DNA from: Paenibacillus sp. V4I3 | Lineage (GTDB): Bacteria; Bacillota; Bacilli; Paenibacillales; NBRC-103111 | Length of the DNA stretch: 64,000 nucleotides | Direction: 5' to 3' | Assembly: GCF_030817215.1 (NCBI RefSeq) | Contig: NZ_JAUSZA010000001.1 | Location: forward strand, 5,678,501 to 5,742,500 | Shown here: one piece after another, positions 63,840 to 64,000 of the stretch | Position numbering within the stretch: the stretch's first letter is position 1 | How the letters are laid out: every line of letters starts with the position of its first letter | Program-made: the position numbers and the translations under genes | Notes under the pieces: model-generated | Database searches by the model: none | Told to the model about the DNA's origin: nothing | Seen by the model: the letters and a program-made list of their open reading frames with translations, nothing else

Positions 63840-64000
63840 TTCCTTCATCACCTCCCTTCAGCAGTACGGATACGGGCTGCATAGCCGTGTTCACCATATA
63901 GGTGTCACCGCCTTGTTCAGCGGGTATCGGATTTTGATTTTCCTTTTTCAAGATATCATTCGGACTCATCCACCCGTTTTGCCTAGCAATTTGGTACGAT
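63781..64000 (-). CDS. phage portal protein, C-terminal end only
   Basis: The frame is open from the window edge (SYQIARQNGWMSPNDILKKE) to a stop at 63781. QNGWMSPNDILKKENQNPIP and EQGGDTYMVNTAMQPVSVLL are the classic C-terminus of HK97-type portals. The Gly/Asn-rich tail overlaps the protease start by 59 bp. Most of the gene is beyond 64000. Confidence 0.88.
   Translation of the reverse strand, partial: SYQIARQNGWMSPNDILKKENQNPIPAEQGGDTYMVNTAMQPVSVLLKGGDEGNVKNGTPNTNGSNGDPNGE

Larger units (their letters stand above)
44113..64000. mobile_element. prophage (contractile tail, HK97-type head), partial
   Basis: It begins at the split tRNA. Left end: accessory and lysogenic genes (44.3-48 kb). 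Then lysis and late genes are read leftward (48.0-64 kb) in normal phage order from portal (right) to lysin. Tail genes match the PBSX/XkdM-XkdT type, with DUF3383 sheath, gp138-like spike and YmfQ. Integrase, repressor, replication and terminase genes must lie beyond the right edge. Confidence 0.93.

Noticed and set aside
1..64000. CRISPR arrays, insertion sequences and rRNA genes
   Set aside because: I looked for regularly spaced short repeats, transposase motifs and rRNA sequence and saw none.

Overview
The window looks like a chromosome segment of a Gram-positive spore former of the Paenibacillus type. It has a sigma-G-style SASP gene, YjcZ-, DUF3231- and YktB-like proteins, several copper-amine-oxidase-N (stalk) domain proteins, consensus sigma-A promoters, strong GGAGG ribosome binding sites and moderate GC. 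No rRNA, insertion sequence or CRISPR array is visible. The right 20 kb is a prophage that runs off the window edge.

Left arm (1-5 kb): a beta-glucoside/amino-sugar utilisation locus on the minus strand with a LacI regulator, a BadF-type sugar kinase and a GH4 6-phospho-glycosidase broken by a one-base frameshift. Upstream lie two matching LacI-type operators and a cre-like site around a recognisable promoter. A second LacI regulator is cut by the left edge. 6-12 kb: an ABC exporter with two permeases and a divergent NarL-type two-component system, matching the LnrJK/LnrLMN layout in gene content and sizes. 14-17 kb: a second ABC exporter with its TetR regulator and two palindromic operators. 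17-27 kb: two MFS transporters, an arginine/lysine-type decarboxylase, small conserved proteins, an alpha/beta hydrolase (also frameshifted), a metallo-beta-lactamase-fold protein, a GGDEF-histidine kinase fusion and a GNAT enzyme. 27-30.5 kb: a CBS protein facing a four-gene polyprenyl-phosphate-sugar type glycosylation operon. 31-44 kb: spore-related and secreted proteins (SASP, Cu/Zn SOD lipoprotein, cupredoxin, a secreted protein with a third frameshift, DUF1906, DUF3231), an NhaC antiporter, tRNA-Val and xylulokinase.

At 44113-44175 a tRNA gene with a CAU anticodon has lost its 5' end. This marks a prophage junction. The prophage continues past 64 kb. Its accessory end carries a promoter overlapped by an SOS-box-like site, a small protein, an ATP-dependent DNA ligase, a coiled-coil membrane protein, a HTH protein and what I read as an unannotated type I toxin-antitoxin locus (46.92-47.20 kb). 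The toxin is a single-TM, Arg-rich peptide of the YonT style with a perfect TTGACA-17-TATAAT promoter. Its Shine-Dalgarno sequence is exactly complementary to the mRNA 3' region, and a convergent antisense RNA has its own promoter and terminator. Then, reading right to left, come the late genes of a contractile-tailed phage with an HK97-type head: portal, prohead protease, capsid, connectors, sheath, tube, tail chaperones, tape measure, baseplate, repeat-rich tail fibre, holin and DUF1906 lysin.

Beyond the genes, three repeated non-coding elements stand out: a leader element with a TTTTC/GAAAA hairpin directly before ribosome binding sites, an exact 25-base repeat upstream of a decarboxylase and of the GGDEF kinase, and a 13-base TTGTCGAACAATG box at the same place in two promoters.
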